This document shows positions 30,923-39,408 of a DNA stretch of 64,000 nucleotides, piece after piece. The DNA is from Cyanobium sp. N.Huapi 1H5 (lineage in GTDB: Bacteria; Cyanobacteriota; Cyanobacteriia; PCC-6307; Cyanobiaceae): contig NZ_JAGQBH010000003.1 in the NCBI RefSeq assembly GCF_024345535.1, forward strand, positions 248,001 to 312,000, written 5' to 3'. Positions within the stretch are counted from its first letter, which is position 1. Every line of letters starts with the position of its first letter. The notes beneath the pieces were generated by a model. It saw only the letters and a program-made list of their open reading frames with translations. It was not told the origin of the DNA and did not search any database. Position numbers and translations under genes: made by a program.

Positions 30923-31045
30923 ATCGGGACGTCTGAGAACGACCACGCCACCCGTCAAGCCCCCGCAGGGACGCTCCGGTCAGCGGCTGCCCCCCCTTGC
31001 CCGACCCGCTGGAGATTGGTTTGCTGGTGTCGTCCCCATCACCCC

Positions 31046-31072
31046 GCCCGGGCCTCGGCCTCGGGCTTTTTT
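31046..31072 (+). terminator. Rho-independent terminator
   Basis: GCCCGGGCC TCG GCCTCGGGC (31046-31066) forms a 9-position stem with one mismatch and one wobble, and six T follow directly. It ends the small-gene transcript starting near 30500. The 120 nt between the last small ORF and this hairpin show no further coding signal. Confidence 0.75.
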
Positions 31073-31240
31073 ATTGGCATCCCCTATCGGTGGGGGGAAA
31101 ATGCTGTCAAGACGCCAGAGATGGTGTAGACAAGAGATCGCAGGGATTGGGCCGGGTGATGGGGATCACCGCCAGCGGCTTTCCACCCTCGGGTGCTGAG
31201 CCCCCTGCTCCCCTTCCCACCCAGCGGCAGGTTCGCACCG
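31073..31240 (+). promoter_or_regulatory. Presumed promoter region of the Ycf20-like gene
   Basis: About 170 bp between the terminator and the Ycf20-like start. It contains a locally AT-richer stretch (about 31095-31140), consistent with a promoter, but no convincing -35/-10 pair. Nothing else is seen in it. Confidence 0.25.
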
Positions 31241-31579
31241 GTGCCACCCCGCTTCCAGCAGACCCGATTCCAGCAGCGGATCACCCAGTCCGGCAACCTG
31301 CTTGAGGCCTGGGCGCAGAACCCCTGGCGCCGCCTTTCCCTGTTGCTGATCGTGCTCCTGGGTGGGTTCGTGATCGGCGGCAGCGTCGGCTCGATCACCG
31401 GCGCTCTCGCCCTGTTCGATCCCCTCGGCGCCCTGGTGTGCGTGCTGGCCATCGAAGCGGCGGCCCGGCTGCGGCGCCGGCTGCTGGCCCAGCCGCTGAA
31501 GCTGCGGCTGCAGGTGCTGGACATGGCCCGCATGGGCCTCCTCTACGGCCTGCTGCTGGATGGCTTCAAGCTGCTCTGA
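31241..31579 (+). CDS. DUF565 / Ycf20-like membrane protein
   Basis: Starting at GTG 31241 the protein has about 112 residues. QQTRFQQRITQSGNLLEAWAQNPWRRLSLLLIVLLGGFVIG is the Ycf20/DUF565 signature region, followed by a second hydrophobic helix (about 50-75) and a C-terminal amphipathic segment. Plastid Ycf20 homologs are linked to non-photochemical quenching; the cyanobacterial role is unsettled. An in-frame GTG at 31193 would add 16 unconserved residues. The stop lies 4 nt from the convergent pyrB stop. Confidence 0.8.
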   Translation: MPPRFQQTRFQQRITQSGNLLEAWAQNPWRRLSLLLIVLLGGFVIGGSVGSITGALALFDPLGALVCVLAIEAAARLRRRLLAQPLKLRLQVLDMARMGLLYGLLLDGFKLL

Positions 31580-31583
31580 GGGC

Positions 31584-32594
31584 TCAGACGGCGGCGAGCA
31601 GGTAGAGCAGGGCCATCCGGATCGGAATGCCGTTGCGGACCTGCTCCTCCACCAGGCTGCGGCCGGGATCGTCGAGCAGCTCGCCGGCGATTTCGACCCC
31701 CCGGTTCACCGGGCCGGGGTGCAGCACCGGCACGGCGTCGCCGCAGAGGGCCAGGCGCCGGTGGCTGAGCCCGTACTGGCGGTGGTAGGTGTCCAGGCTG
31801 GTGAGCAGGTGCTGCTGCATCCGCTCCTTCTGCAGGCGCAGGGTCATGACGGCGTCGGCCCCGGGCAGGGCCTCCTCCAGGCGCCGCTCGACCCGCACCC
31901 GGCCCCGGGCGGCCACCGGATCGGTCCCCTGGCCCGGCGGCGGAGCCAGCACGAAGTCGGCGAAGCAATCGGGCAACAGGGTGGCCGGCCCGCAGAGCAC
32001 CACGTCGGCGCCGCAGGCGGTGAGGGCCCAGAGGTTGGAGCGGGCCACCCGGGAATGGAGCACGTCGCCGACGATGACAATGCGGCGGCCCCGCAGGCTG
32101 GCGGGGGAGGGGGCCTCGGGTTCGAAGTGGCGCGCCAGGGTGAACAGGTCGAGCAGGCCCTGGCTGGGGTGGCTGTGCAGGCCGTCACCGGCGCTGAGCA
32201 CCGACACCCGCTCGCCGCAGCGGTCGAGGTCGCGGGCCAGGCTGTGGGGCACCCCGGCGCAGCGGTGGCGGACCACCAGGATGTTGGCGCCCATCGCCAC
32301 GTAGGTGCGGGCGGTGTCCAGCAGGCTCTCCCCCTTGCTGAGGGAGCTCGACGACGGCGAGAAGCTCTGCACCTCCGCCGAGAGCCGTTTGGCGGCCAGT
32401 TCGAAACTGCTGCGCGTGCGGGTGCTGGGCTCGAAGAACAGGCTGGTCATCAGCCGGCCCTGGAGGGCGGGCAGGCGGCGGGCGCCGGCCAACGGCAGGG
32501 CCCGGAAGCGCTGGGCCAGTTCGAGAACGGTGGCGAAGTCGTCGACCGAGAAGGACGCCAGGTCGAGCACGTGGCGGTGACTCCAGCCGCTCAA
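31584..32594 (-). CDS. pyrB: Aspartate carbamoyltransferase catalytic chain
   Basis: The 336-residue protein has the carbamoyl-phosphate motif [13 protein letters not shown] near residue 50, the later [11 protein letters not shown], and the C-terminal [12 protein letters not shown]. The family N-terminus [14 protein letters not shown] is preceded by TTG at 32594, which I take as the start. This TTG overlaps the TGA stop of mpg (TTGA), an arrangement typical of coupled genes. No ATG or GTG gives a sensible N-terminus. The enzyme makes carbamoyl-aspartate in pyrimidine synthesis. Confidence 0.95.
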   Translation of the reverse strand: MSGWSHRHVLDLASFSVDDFATVLELAQRFRALPLAGARRLPALQGRLMTSLFFEPSTRTRSSFELAAKRLSAEVQSFSPSSSSLSKGESLLDTARTYVAMGANILVVRHRCAGVPHSLARDLDRCGERVSVLSAGDGLHSHPSQGLLDLFTLARHFEPEAPSPASLRGRRIVIVGDVLHSRVARSNLWALTACGADVVLCGPATLLPDCFADFVLAPPPGQGTDPVAARGRVRVERRLEEALPGADAVMTLRLQKERMQQHLLTSLDTYHRQYGLSHRRLALCGDAVPVLHPGPVNRGVEIAGELLDDPGRSLVEEQVRNGIPIRMALLYLLAAV

Positions 32595-33286
32595 GGCGTT
32601 CCGCTTCCATCGATCGCCCCAACCGTAGAGGCCAGCAGGGCGGCGAGCCCATCGTGTCGGGGTGTCCGATCGCCGCGGGCCCGCCGACTGACGCTGCGGC
32701 TGGCACGCAGGTACCAGCGCCAGGGCAGTTCCTGTCCCTGGGAGACGCCGATGCGCTGGGTCTGCAGCAGCGGCGCCTCCTGGGGTGCCGGCCCCTCCAG
32801 CAGCGCCGCCAGCGCCGGCGGCCGCGCGGCCAGCCACAGCCCCGAGGCCGGCGCGGCGATCAGGCCGTCCTGACGGCGGTCGATGGCGAAGCAGCGGGCC
32901 AGCAGGCCGGGCCCGGCCGCATCCCGCTCCGGTGCCCCCGGCAGGGCCGCGGCCCGCAGCAGCACCCCGTTGGCCCAGTCCCGCCGGCCGGTGACCACGT
33001 TGACGCAGTGGTGCACGCCGTAGGTCAGGTACACATAGAAACGGCCGGGCTCGCCGAAGAGGGTGTCGTTGCTGGCCGAACGGCGGCGGTGGCCGTGGCA
33101 GGCCGGCTCGCTCTGGCAGTAGGCCTCGGTTTCGACGATCACCCCCCAGAGCAGGGCGCCCGACGGCTGGCGCCGCAGCAGCAGACAGCCGATCAGCTCC
33201 GGCGCCACCAGCTCGGCGGGGCGGGCGAAGAAGGACGGGAGGAGGGCGGGGGCGGGAGGGTCCAGGCGGCTGATCACCATTCTCAT
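32591..33286 (-). CDS. DNA-3-methyladenine glycosylase (AAG/MPG family)
   Basis: A 231-residue protein with the AAG fold markers. [21 protein letters not shown] opens the domain, [19 protein letters not shown] contains the catalytic Glu, and [19 protein letters not shown] carries the intercalating-loop tyrosines. It excises alkylated purines in base excision repair. The start is ATG 33286 (MRMVIS) or 33280 (MVISR). The stop overlaps the pyrB TTG start. Confidence 0.93.
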   Translation of the reverse strand: MRMVISRLDPPAPALLPSFFARPAELVAPELIGCLLLRRQPSGALLWGVIVETEAYCQSEPACHGHRRRSASNDTLFGEPGRFYVYLTYGVHHCVNVVTGRRDWANGVLLRAAALPGAPERDAAGPGLLARCFAIDRRQDGLIAAPASGLWLAARPPALAALLEGPAPQEAPLLQTQRIGVSQGQELPWRWYLRASRSVSRRARGDRTPRHDGLAALLASTVGAIDGSGTP

Positions 33287-33370
33287 TTCTGCAACCGTGT
33301 CCGTTGGTACGGCAGGGGCCGGAACAGACGTCTTAACCAGGTCTTAACCGAGGGATGACGTTGGGCGGCC

Positions 33371-34090
33371 ATGGCGAAGCGCTACTCCACTCTCGATCGG
33401 GTGCGCTTCACCCGGACGGGCCTGAAGGCACGCCTCAACTACCTGAAGTCCAGGTACATCTTTGTGCACGTCCCCAGGTGCGGCGGCACCTATGCCTCCA
33501 CCCTGATTCACGGCAGGCCCCTGGGCCATCTCTATGCGGATTTCATCCGGCGGAAGCTTCTTGGTGATGGCCAGTATTCCGCCCGAACGTCCGTCGCCTT
33601 CGTTCGCTGTCCCGTCGAGCGGCTGATTTCGGCCTACTGCTTCTCCCTCCGTGGCGGCACCGATCTGGTGTCCCAGTTTCCGCTGCACAGGCCACCCCGC
33701 TGGGCCCTGACGGACTTTCGGACCTTCTGCCAGGACTGGCTGTTTCAGCAGAGTCTGCACCGGGTCGACTTCATCTTCAGACCCCAGAGTTGGTGGCTGT
33801 TCGACGAATCCGGCCAGCTGATCGTTGACGAGGTCAACCATCTGAGCCGGCTGGATTCATGGCTTCAGGAGAAGGGCTTCGTCACCGAAGCCAGCCCGGT
33901 GAACGTCAACGCCTCGGAGCGGGGTCTGGCGGATGAAGCGCGCAGGGCCCTGAGTCCGTCCCTGATCGCCTCGATCCGCGATCTCTACGCCCAGGATGTG
34001 GCGCTGCTCAGCGGCCACCTCTCCTGCACCCCCGCGGAGCCGGCCACGGTGCGGGGAAGCGGACGACAGCTCTCCCCTGTGCACCGTTGA
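33371..34090 (+). CDS. Sulfotransferase family protein
   Basis: A 239-residue protein with the PAPS-binding elements of the sulfotransferase-2-like superfamily: IFVHVPRCGGTYASTLI (5'-phosphosulfate loop, residues about 30-46) and VAFVRCPVERLISAY (3'-phosphate loop, about 76-90). The rest is variable. It could sulfate a surface glycan or another small molecule. It stands alone, next to mpg on the opposite strand; codon use is slightly less GC-biased than its neighbours. Confidence 0.72.
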   Translation: MAKRYSTLDRVRFTRTGLKARLNYLKSRYIFVHVPRCGGTYASTLIHGRPLGHLYADFIRRKLLGDGQYSARTSVAFVRCPVERLISAYCFSLRGGTDLVSQFPLHRPPRWALTDFRTFCQDWLFQQSLHRVDFIFRPQSWWLFDESGQLIVDEVNHLSRLDSWLQEKGFVTEASPVNVNASERGLADEARRALSPSLIASIRDLYAQDVALLSGHLSCTPAEPATVRGSGRQLSPVHR

Positions 34091-34154
34091 GGCGTCTGCG
34101 GGCCACACTGGCAGCAGCGGTGAACGCCCTTCGCCCGCCGATCCACACCCCTCC

Positions 34155-34292
34155 ATGGAAACCGCCAGCTTCAACCTCGGCACCGTCCTTCTGGCCGTCA
34201 GCGGCCTGTTCGTGCTGACCACCCTGTTCTTCGGCACCAAGGGCGGCTACTACGACACCGACGACTACGACGGCAACGGCACCGCCCACTGA
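34155..34292 (+). CDS. Small single-pass membrane protein (45 aa)
   Basis: ATG 34155 encodes 45 residues. One hydrophobic helix (about 8-27, LGTVLLAVSGLFVLTTLFFG) is followed by TKGGYYDTDDYDGNGTAH, a polar acidic tail rich in Tyr and Asp. The sequence looks like a conserved cyanobacterial small protein, perhaps thylakoid-associated, but I cannot name it. Its existence rests on the coherent protein-like sequence and the position 64 nt after the sulfotransferase gene. Confidence 0.65.
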   Translation: METASFNLGTVLLAVSGLFVLTTLFFGTKGGYYDTDDYDGNGTAH

Positions 34293-34335
34293 GAGCCCGC
34301 TTAGGCAGGGAGGCCGGCGGCCGTCGGGCCCATGA

Positions 34336-34632
34336 TCAGGAACTCCCCAGCCGTTCGGCCTCGGGGCAGTCGCCGGTGGTGGGCAGGTCGTCGGCATCGG
34401 CGGAGCGGCTCACCGAGGCCAGCCGGGTGCTGACGGCCCCGATCGAGGCCAGCCGGACGCTCTCCTCCCAGCTGTGGCGCTCGTCGCCGTCCTCGTCGTC
34501 GTAGCGGAGGGTGACCAGATCGCCCTCGATCTCCACCACCAGGGCCCTCTCGATCCAGCGCTGCTGATCCAGCAGGTAGACCCAGACCGGTCGCTGCTCC
34601 AGGCGAAATCGATCGAGCTTGCGATGCAGCAT
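34336..34632 (-). CDS. DUF6679-like conserved cyanobacterial protein
   Basis: ATG 34632 gives 98 residues beginning MLHRKLDRFRLEQRPVWVYLLDQQRWIERALVVEIEGDLVTLRYDDEDGDERHSWEESVRLASIGAV, which I associate with the cyanobacterial DUF6679 family. It looks like a small beta-barrel followed by a disordered tail. Function unknown. The longer frame to 34755 overlaps the divergent creatininase gene, so the shorter start is preferred. Confidence 0.72.
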   Translation of the reverse strand: MLHRKLDRFRLEQRPVWVYLLDQQRWIERALVVEIEGDLVTLRYDDEDGDERHSWEESVRLASIGAVSTRLASVSRSADADDLPTTGDCPEAERLGSS

Positions 34633-34702
34633 CGTGACGCCGCGGATAGGGTCGATCCTAGGCAGCACGGCGCCTGTCGCCATGTTCACCATGACCCGAT
34701 CG

Positions 34703-35521
34703 ATGCCCAGCACCGCCCCAGGCCCCAGCACGGTTCCGGGCCCCGTCGCCAGCACCGAGGCGATCCGGCTGCAGTTGCGCAGCTGGCCCGAGGTGGAGGA
34801 CTACCTGACCCGCTGCCGGGGGGTGATCGTGCCGCTGGGCTCCACCGAGCAGCACGGGCCCACCGGCGCCATCGGCACCGACGCCCTGACCGCCGAGGCG
34901 GTGGCCCTGGAGGTGGGTCGCCGCACCGGGGTGCTGGTGACGCCCGCCCAGGCCTTCGGCATGGCCGAACACCATCTGGGCTTCGCCGGCACCATCAGCC
35001 TTCAGCCCTCCACCCTGCTGGCCGTGCTCCATGACGTGGTGCTTTCACTGGCCCGCCACGGCTTCGAGCGCATCTACGTAATCAACGGCCACGGCGGCAA
35101 CATCGCCACCGCCCGGGCCGCCTTCGCCCAGGCCTACGGCACGGCCGCGGCCCGTGGGCTGCCGGGCGCCGAGCGGCTGCGCTGCCGTCTGGCCAACTGG
35201 TTCACCGCCGGCCCGGTGATGCGGGAGGCCCGCGATCGCTACGGCGACCGGGAGGGGCACCATGCCACCCCAAGCGAGATCGCCCTCACCCTGCACCTGG
35301 AGCCCAGCCTCAACGCCAAGCAGCGGCCCCTGCCGGAGGCGGCCCCTGCCGGACCGATCCACGGCCCCGAGGACTTCCGCCGCCGCCATCCCGATGGCCG
35401 CATGGGCTCCGACCCCTTCCTGGCCACGGCCGACCACGGGGCCCAGTTCCTGGAGCTGGCGGCGGCGGCCCTGGCCGACGACCTGGCCGACTTCCTCGGA
35501 CCGGACGGGGAGGCCGGCTAG
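34703..35521 (+). CDS. Creatininase family protein
   Basis: About 272 residues from ATG 34703 (ATGs at 34682 and 34691 are alternatives). It carries the metal-binding motifs of the creatinine amidohydrolase family: GSTEQHGPTGAIGTDALTAE near residue 40, INGHGGN near residue 115, and GHHATPSEIAL near residue 175. Members include creatininase and enzymes of riboflavin/F420 or mycofactocin pathways; substrate not predictable here. It runs just ahead of gatC on the same strand. Confidence 0.86.
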   Translation: MPSTAPGPSTVPGPVASTEAIRLQLRSWPEVEDYLTRCRGVIVPLGSTEQHGPTGAIGTDALTAEAVALEVGRRTGVLVTPAQAFGMAEHHLGFAGTISLQPSTLLAVLHDVVLSLARHGFERIYVINGHGGNIATARAAFAQAYGTAAARGLPGAERLRCRLANWFTAGPVMREARDRYGDREGHHATPSEIALTLHLEPSLNAKQRPLPEAAPAGPIHGPEDFRRRHPDGRMGSDPFLATADHGAQFLELAAAALADDLADFLGPDGEAG

Positions 35522-35548
35522 GTTCGGGGCCTGAAGCAGCCAGCGACG

Positions 35549-35842
35549 ATGGAGCGGATCACGGCCGACGATGTGCGCAAGGTGGCCCAGCTGGCCCGCC
35601 TGGCCCTGCCCGAGGAGCGGATCGCCACCTACACCGTTCAGCTGGAGCGGATCCTGGATTACGTCGCCCACCTCGAACAGGTGGACACCGAAGGGGTGCC
35701 GCCGACCACCCGGGCCGTTGAGGTGGTCAACGTGACCCGGCCCGACGCGGTGGACCCCACGCCGGTACGCGAGGAACTGCTCTCCCTGGCCCCCCAGCGG
35801 GAGGGTGACTTCTTCCGGGTGCCCAGGATCCTGGGCGACTGA
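35549..35842 (+). CDS. gatC: Asp-tRNA(Asn)/Glu-tRNA(Gln) amidotransferase subunit C
   Basis: A 97-residue protein with the GatC pattern: [20 protein letters not shown] at the N-terminus, [23 protein letters not shown] in the middle, and [12 protein letters not shown] at the C-terminus. It stabilises GatA in the amidotransferase that corrects Glu-tRNA(Gln)/Asp-tRNA(Asn). The gene is 27 nt after the creatininase gene; gatA and gatB are not in this window. Confidence 0.95.
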   Translation: MERITADDVRKVAQLARLALPEERIATYTVQLERILDYVAHLEQVDTEGVPPTTRAVEVVNVTRPDAVDPTPVREELLSLAPQREGDFFRVPRILGD

Positions 35843-35866
35843 CGCAGGGCTCGGGGCGCGAGGCGC

Positions 35867-36886
35867 TCAGCGCACCGGCGAGACGGCGGTGCGGTGAAGC
35901 AGCTCGAGCACCCGACGGCGGGCATGGCGGGTGGGCATCAGCCGGGCCAGGGGCCGCAGACGGCTGCGACGCTTCTTGTGGGAGCGCACCCCCAGGAAGA
36001 TGTCATAGAGGAAGTTGAGGCTGTCGGTACGGGTTTCGAACAATCCCAGCCGCTGGGGTGAACCCTTGGCATCCAGAATCGGCTTGGTGGCGTGATACGC
36101 CGGCTGGTATTCAAACCAGGGGATCGACGGCCAGAGATGGTGAATCAGGTGATAGTTCTGGCCCATGATCAGCCAGTTCATCAGCCTGCTGGGATAGACG
36201 CGGGCGTTGTGCCAGCGGTTGCGGGACTGGAAGGGCCGGTGGGGCAGGTAGTCGAAGAACAGACCGAGGGTGACCCCCACCATCAGGGCCGGGGCGAACC
36301 AGCAGTTGAAGACGAACGGCAGGAAGTTGTGGCGGGCGGCCGCCACCACGATCAGCACGAAGATGGTGCGGGCCAGCACCCACTCGAACAGCTCGTTATG
36401 GCGCCAGAGGCGATGGCGGAAGAAAAAGACTTCGTGATAAAAGAACCGCGGCGCGATCAGCCACAGGGGCCCGAAGGTGCTGACGATGTGGTCGGGATCG
36501 TGCTTGGGATCGTTGACGTGGGCGTGGTGCTGCAGATGCACCCGGGTGAACACCGGGAAGCTGAAGCCCAGCAGCAGGGCGGCCCCATGGCCCATCACCG
36601 CGTTCCAGATGCGGTTGGGATGGGCGGCGTTGTGGCAGGCGTCGTGGATGACGGTGCCCTCCAGGTGCAGGGCCAGGAAGCCCAGGGCCAGCAGGGGCGG
36701 CAGGGGCCAGCCGCCCACGAACCAGCCCCAGATCGTCAGGGCCGCCAGGCCGTAGCCGGCCAGGAACAGGCCCACCGTGGGGTTCCAGGCGGCGGGGGGA
36801 TCCAGGTACTCCCGGGGGACGCTGAGCCGAGGCACGGGCGTGGTGGAAGCCACGGGGGCGGACGTGGGTGCCAGCGTGTCTGTCAT
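35867..36886 (-). CDS. crtR: Beta-carotene hydroxylase, CrtR type
   Basis: A 339-residue membrane di-iron enzyme. The histidine boxes are HDACH (81-85), HLQHH (117-121) and HLIHH (246-250), with about four transmembrane helices between them, as in fatty-acid desaturase-like CrtR hydroxylases. It makes zeaxanthin from beta-carotene in cyanobacteria. The C-terminus is basic (KKRRSRLRPLAR). Start ATG 36886; the first 20 residues are Thr/Ala-rich and variable. The gene is convergent with gatC. Confidence 0.92.
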   Translation of the reverse strand: MTDTLAPTSAPVASTTPVPRLSVPREYLDPPAAWNPTVGLFLAGYGLAALTIWGWFVGGWPLPPLLALGFLALHLEGTVIHDACHNAAHPNRIWNAVMGHGAALLLGFSFPVFTRVHLQHHAHVNDPKHDPDHIVSTFGPLWLIAPRFFYHEVFFFRHRLWRHNELFEWVLARTIFVLIVVAAARHNFLPFVFNCWFAPALMVGVTLGLFFDYLPHRPFQSRNRWHNARVYPSRLMNWLIMGQNYHLIHHLWPSIPWFEYQPAYHATKPILDAKGSPQRLGLFETRTDSLNFLYDIFLGVRSHKKRRSRLRPLARLMPTRHARRRVLELLHRTAVSPVR

Positions 36887-36971
36887 GGCCTGGGCCAGGT
36901 CCGGATCCCCGAAGGAGGACCCAGATTACGGAACCCGCCCGGTCGGCGCGACAGGATCCGGGACGGCGCCA

Positions 36972-38525
36972 TCACGGCTGGTTGGCAGCGACCGGCAGGG
37001 TGCGCAGGTTGGCGGTGACATCCACCAGGGGGAACTCCGTAGCTCCCCAGCCATCGGGGGGCATGAGCGGGGGCGCGTCCGGACCCGGGGCCGCGGCGGC
37101 ACCGGCGGCGAAGGCGCCGTCGGTCCAGGCCAGCAGCAGACCCCGCAGGGCGCCGCCGCCCTGCTCATAGGAGGAGCGCAGGTTGAAGTGGTCGCCATCC
37201 TTGGCCAGCACCAGCCGGTGGCCGCCGCCGGCATTGCGCGCCTCCAGCGCCATGGGCCTGAGGGCCTCGGGCCCGGAGGGCACCACCCAGTCGCGGCTGC
37301 CGCTCACCAGCAGCACCCGGCCGTTCATGGCCTTGGCCGAGCCCTGATCGAACAGCAGCGACATCGGCGGGCTGACCGCCACCACCGCCTTGACCCGGGG
37401 GTCGGCCAGGCCCGCCTGGTCGGCGGAGGTGAGGAAACTGCACTGCAGCACCCAGCTGACGTTGCGGGCCGGATTGGTGACGTCCTTGCAGAAGCGGTTG
37501 AGCAGGGCGGCGCTGGGCCGGGCCCCGGCCAGCTGCAGCGACGTGGTGGCGCCGTAGGACTGCCCCATCGCCACAACGGCATCGGTGCGCAGACCGGCCG
37601 GCAGCCCCAGGCTGCCCGCTGCTGCCGCATCGATGGCGGAGGTCATGTCCATCGGCCGCAGCTTCAGGTCCTCCGGCTTGGGGGGCGGCACCTCGCCGGA
37701 GAGCATGGCCTGCTGCTGCGACTTATCGCTGCCGGGGTGGCGGGGCAGCAGCACGGTGTAGCCATGGCTGGCCAGGTGCTTGCCCCAGCCCTCGAAGCTT
37801 TCGGGGGAGTCCCAGAGGCCATGGGAGATCAGCACGAGGCGGCCGTTGGCGCCGGTTTCCGGCTGGATCGTGACGACCTGCAGGGGCTTGGGGCGATGGC
37901 TGACGGGGATCGCCAGCTCCTGACGCTTCACCGCCAGCGGGCCGGCCTGGCTGAGGGCCTGGCTGATTCCGGCGGCGGGCATCGAGGTCACCAGGTCGTT
38001 GCCCAGGCGTTGCTGGTTGGCGAGTCGATCGATGGCGAAGACCACCCGCTGCAGATCCACCGAGGCGCTCTTGCCGGGCAGGGCCTCGAGCACCTCCAGC
38101 AGGTTGAGGCTGCCCTTGGCCTGGCTGCTCTCCAGGGAGGTCGCCAGCTGGCTGGAGTCCAGCGGCTGGCGCACCCCCTCGACCAGCACCACCGAAGAGA
38201 TCAGCAGCAGCACCTGGTTGACCAGGGGCGAACCCACCGACTGCTCGGCGAAGGCCTTGACCGGCAGGGGCAGGGGCGTCTGGAAGGCCTCCACCAGCCG
38301 GCGGCCGATGGCGCCGTTGGTGGCCCGATCCAGCTCGGCGAGGTCACTGTCGCCGGAGAGCAGGCTGCGCTGATCCCTCAGTTCCCTGAGCTGGATGGTG
38401 AACGCCGTCTCGAGCAGGGGCAGGCTGAGCTGGATTTCCTCGAGGGCCCGGGCCGGAGCCGCCGCCGCCAGGAGGGAGCCTGCACCCAGGAGCAGCGCCG
38501 TGAGCTGGCGGAGAGGGCTCTTCAT
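36972..38525 (-). CDS. Alpha/beta hydrolase with N-terminal DUF1400 domain
   Basis: A 517-residue exported protein. A signal peptide (residues 1-27, ending APARA) is followed by a DUF1400-like helical domain (about 30-200), then an alpha/beta hydrolase domain with LVLISHGLWDSPESF (oxyanion region) and the nucleophile elbow AMGQSYGA. A late GDHFNL segment may hold the catalytic histidine. This combination is common in cyanobacteria; a periplasmic esterase or lipase-like role is inferred. Confidence 0.8.
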   Translation of the reverse strand: MKSPLRQLTALLLGAGSLLAAAAPARALEEIQLSLPLLETAFTIQLRELRDQRSLLSGDSDLAELDRATNGAIGRRLVEAFQTPLPLPVKAFAEQSVGSPLVNQVLLLISSVVLVEGVRQPLDSSQLATSLESSQAKGSLNLLEVLEALPGKSASVDLQRVVFAIDRLANQQRLGNDLVTSMPAAGISQALSQAGPLAVKRQELAIPVSHRPKPLQVVTIQPETGANGRLVLISHGLWDSPESFEGWGKHLASHGYTVLLPRHPGSDKSQQQAMLSGEVPPPKPEDLKLRPMDMTSAIDAAAAGSLGLPAGLRTDAVVAMGQSYGATTSLQLAGARPSAALLNRFCKDVTNPARNVSWVLQCSFLTSADQAGLADPRVKAVVAVSPPMSLLFDQGSAKAMNGRVLLVSGSRDWVVPSGPEALRPMALEARNAGGGHRLVLAKDGDHFNLRSSYEQGGGALRGLLLAWTDGAFAAGAAAAPGPDAPPLMPPDGWGATEFPLVDVTANLRTLPVAANQP

Positions 38526-38595
38526 GTCGGCGATTCCGTTGATGGGCAGCGTAGGTGTGTCCTCGAAGACGCCACCGCCTGCCGATCAGGGGGGA

Positions 38596-38677
<82 letters not shown>

Positions 38678-38771
38678 GCCTGCTGGACTCTAGACAGGTC
38701 GGCCGGCGCCATCCGGCGGGATCGGCCGCTGGTCGTCACCGCCCAGAATGGGCCCAGACGTCGCCCCGGCC

Positions 38772-39383
38772 ATGCTTGCCACCCTCGGAGGCCTCCTGGC
38801 CCTGCTGCTGGGGCTGCTGCTGCTGCTGCTGCCCCTGCTGGCCTCCGAACTGAGCCGGGCGAGGGATTCGGTCTGGGGGGCGGTGGTGCTGCTGCTGGGC
38901 CTGGTGCTTGTGACCAGCGCCGAGCGCCTCACGGGCGCGCCGATGCTGGCGGTGCTGTGCGGCGGCCTGCTGATCGGCCGGCTCGGGGTGGAGGTGGGCC
39001 AGGCCCGCTGGCGCCTGCTCACCGACGAGGAGCGCCAGCGGCTCTGGTCGTTGGAGCGCTGGCAGACCAGCCTCAGCCAGCTCGGCGCCTCCCTGGCGCG
39101 GCTGCTGCAACTGGCCGGCGGCATGGCCAGCGGTCTGGGGGCCTGGCTGGCGGAACGGCGCGCCACCCGCCCCGCCAGCACCAAGAAGTGGGTGCGGCCC
39201 GAAGCGGAGGCTGTCGCCGCCTCAGGCGCCGAGCCCGCCGTGGTGACGGAGACGGCCGGCGAGGAGCCGGTGGTGGTCAGCGACTTCGAGGCGATCGACG
39301 CCCTGCTGGAGCAGGCCTTGCCGGAGGCCCCGCCCGAGCCCGTGACGCCGCAGCCGGAGGAGGGTCTCGGCGAGGCGGGATAA
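38772..39383 (+). CDS. Ycf66-like membrane protein
   Basis: About 203 residues from ATG 38772 (ATG 38748 is possible). Two or three hydrophobic segments at the N-terminus (LLALLLGLLLLLLPLLA; AVVLLLGLVLVTSAERL; MLAVLCGGLLIGRLGVEVGQ) are followed by RWRLLTDEERQRLWSLERWQ and an acidic Ala/Pro/Glu-rich tail. The layout fits the Ycf66 family conserved in cyanobacteria and some plastids; sequence match by eye is moderate. Function unknown. ileS starts 25 nt downstream. Confidence 0.65.
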   Translation: MLATLGGLLALLLGLLLLLLPLLASELSRARDSVWGAVVLLLGLVLVTSAERLTGAPMLAVLCGGLLIGRLGVEVGQARWRLLTDEERQRLWSLERWQTSLSQLGASLARLLQLAGGMASGLGAWLAERRATRPASTKKWVRPEAEAVAASGAEPAVVTETAGEEPVVVSDFEAIDALLEQALPEAPPEPVTPQPEEGLGEAG

Positions 39384-39408
39384 TCCAGCCTTCTCGCGCT
39401 CCGGCGAC

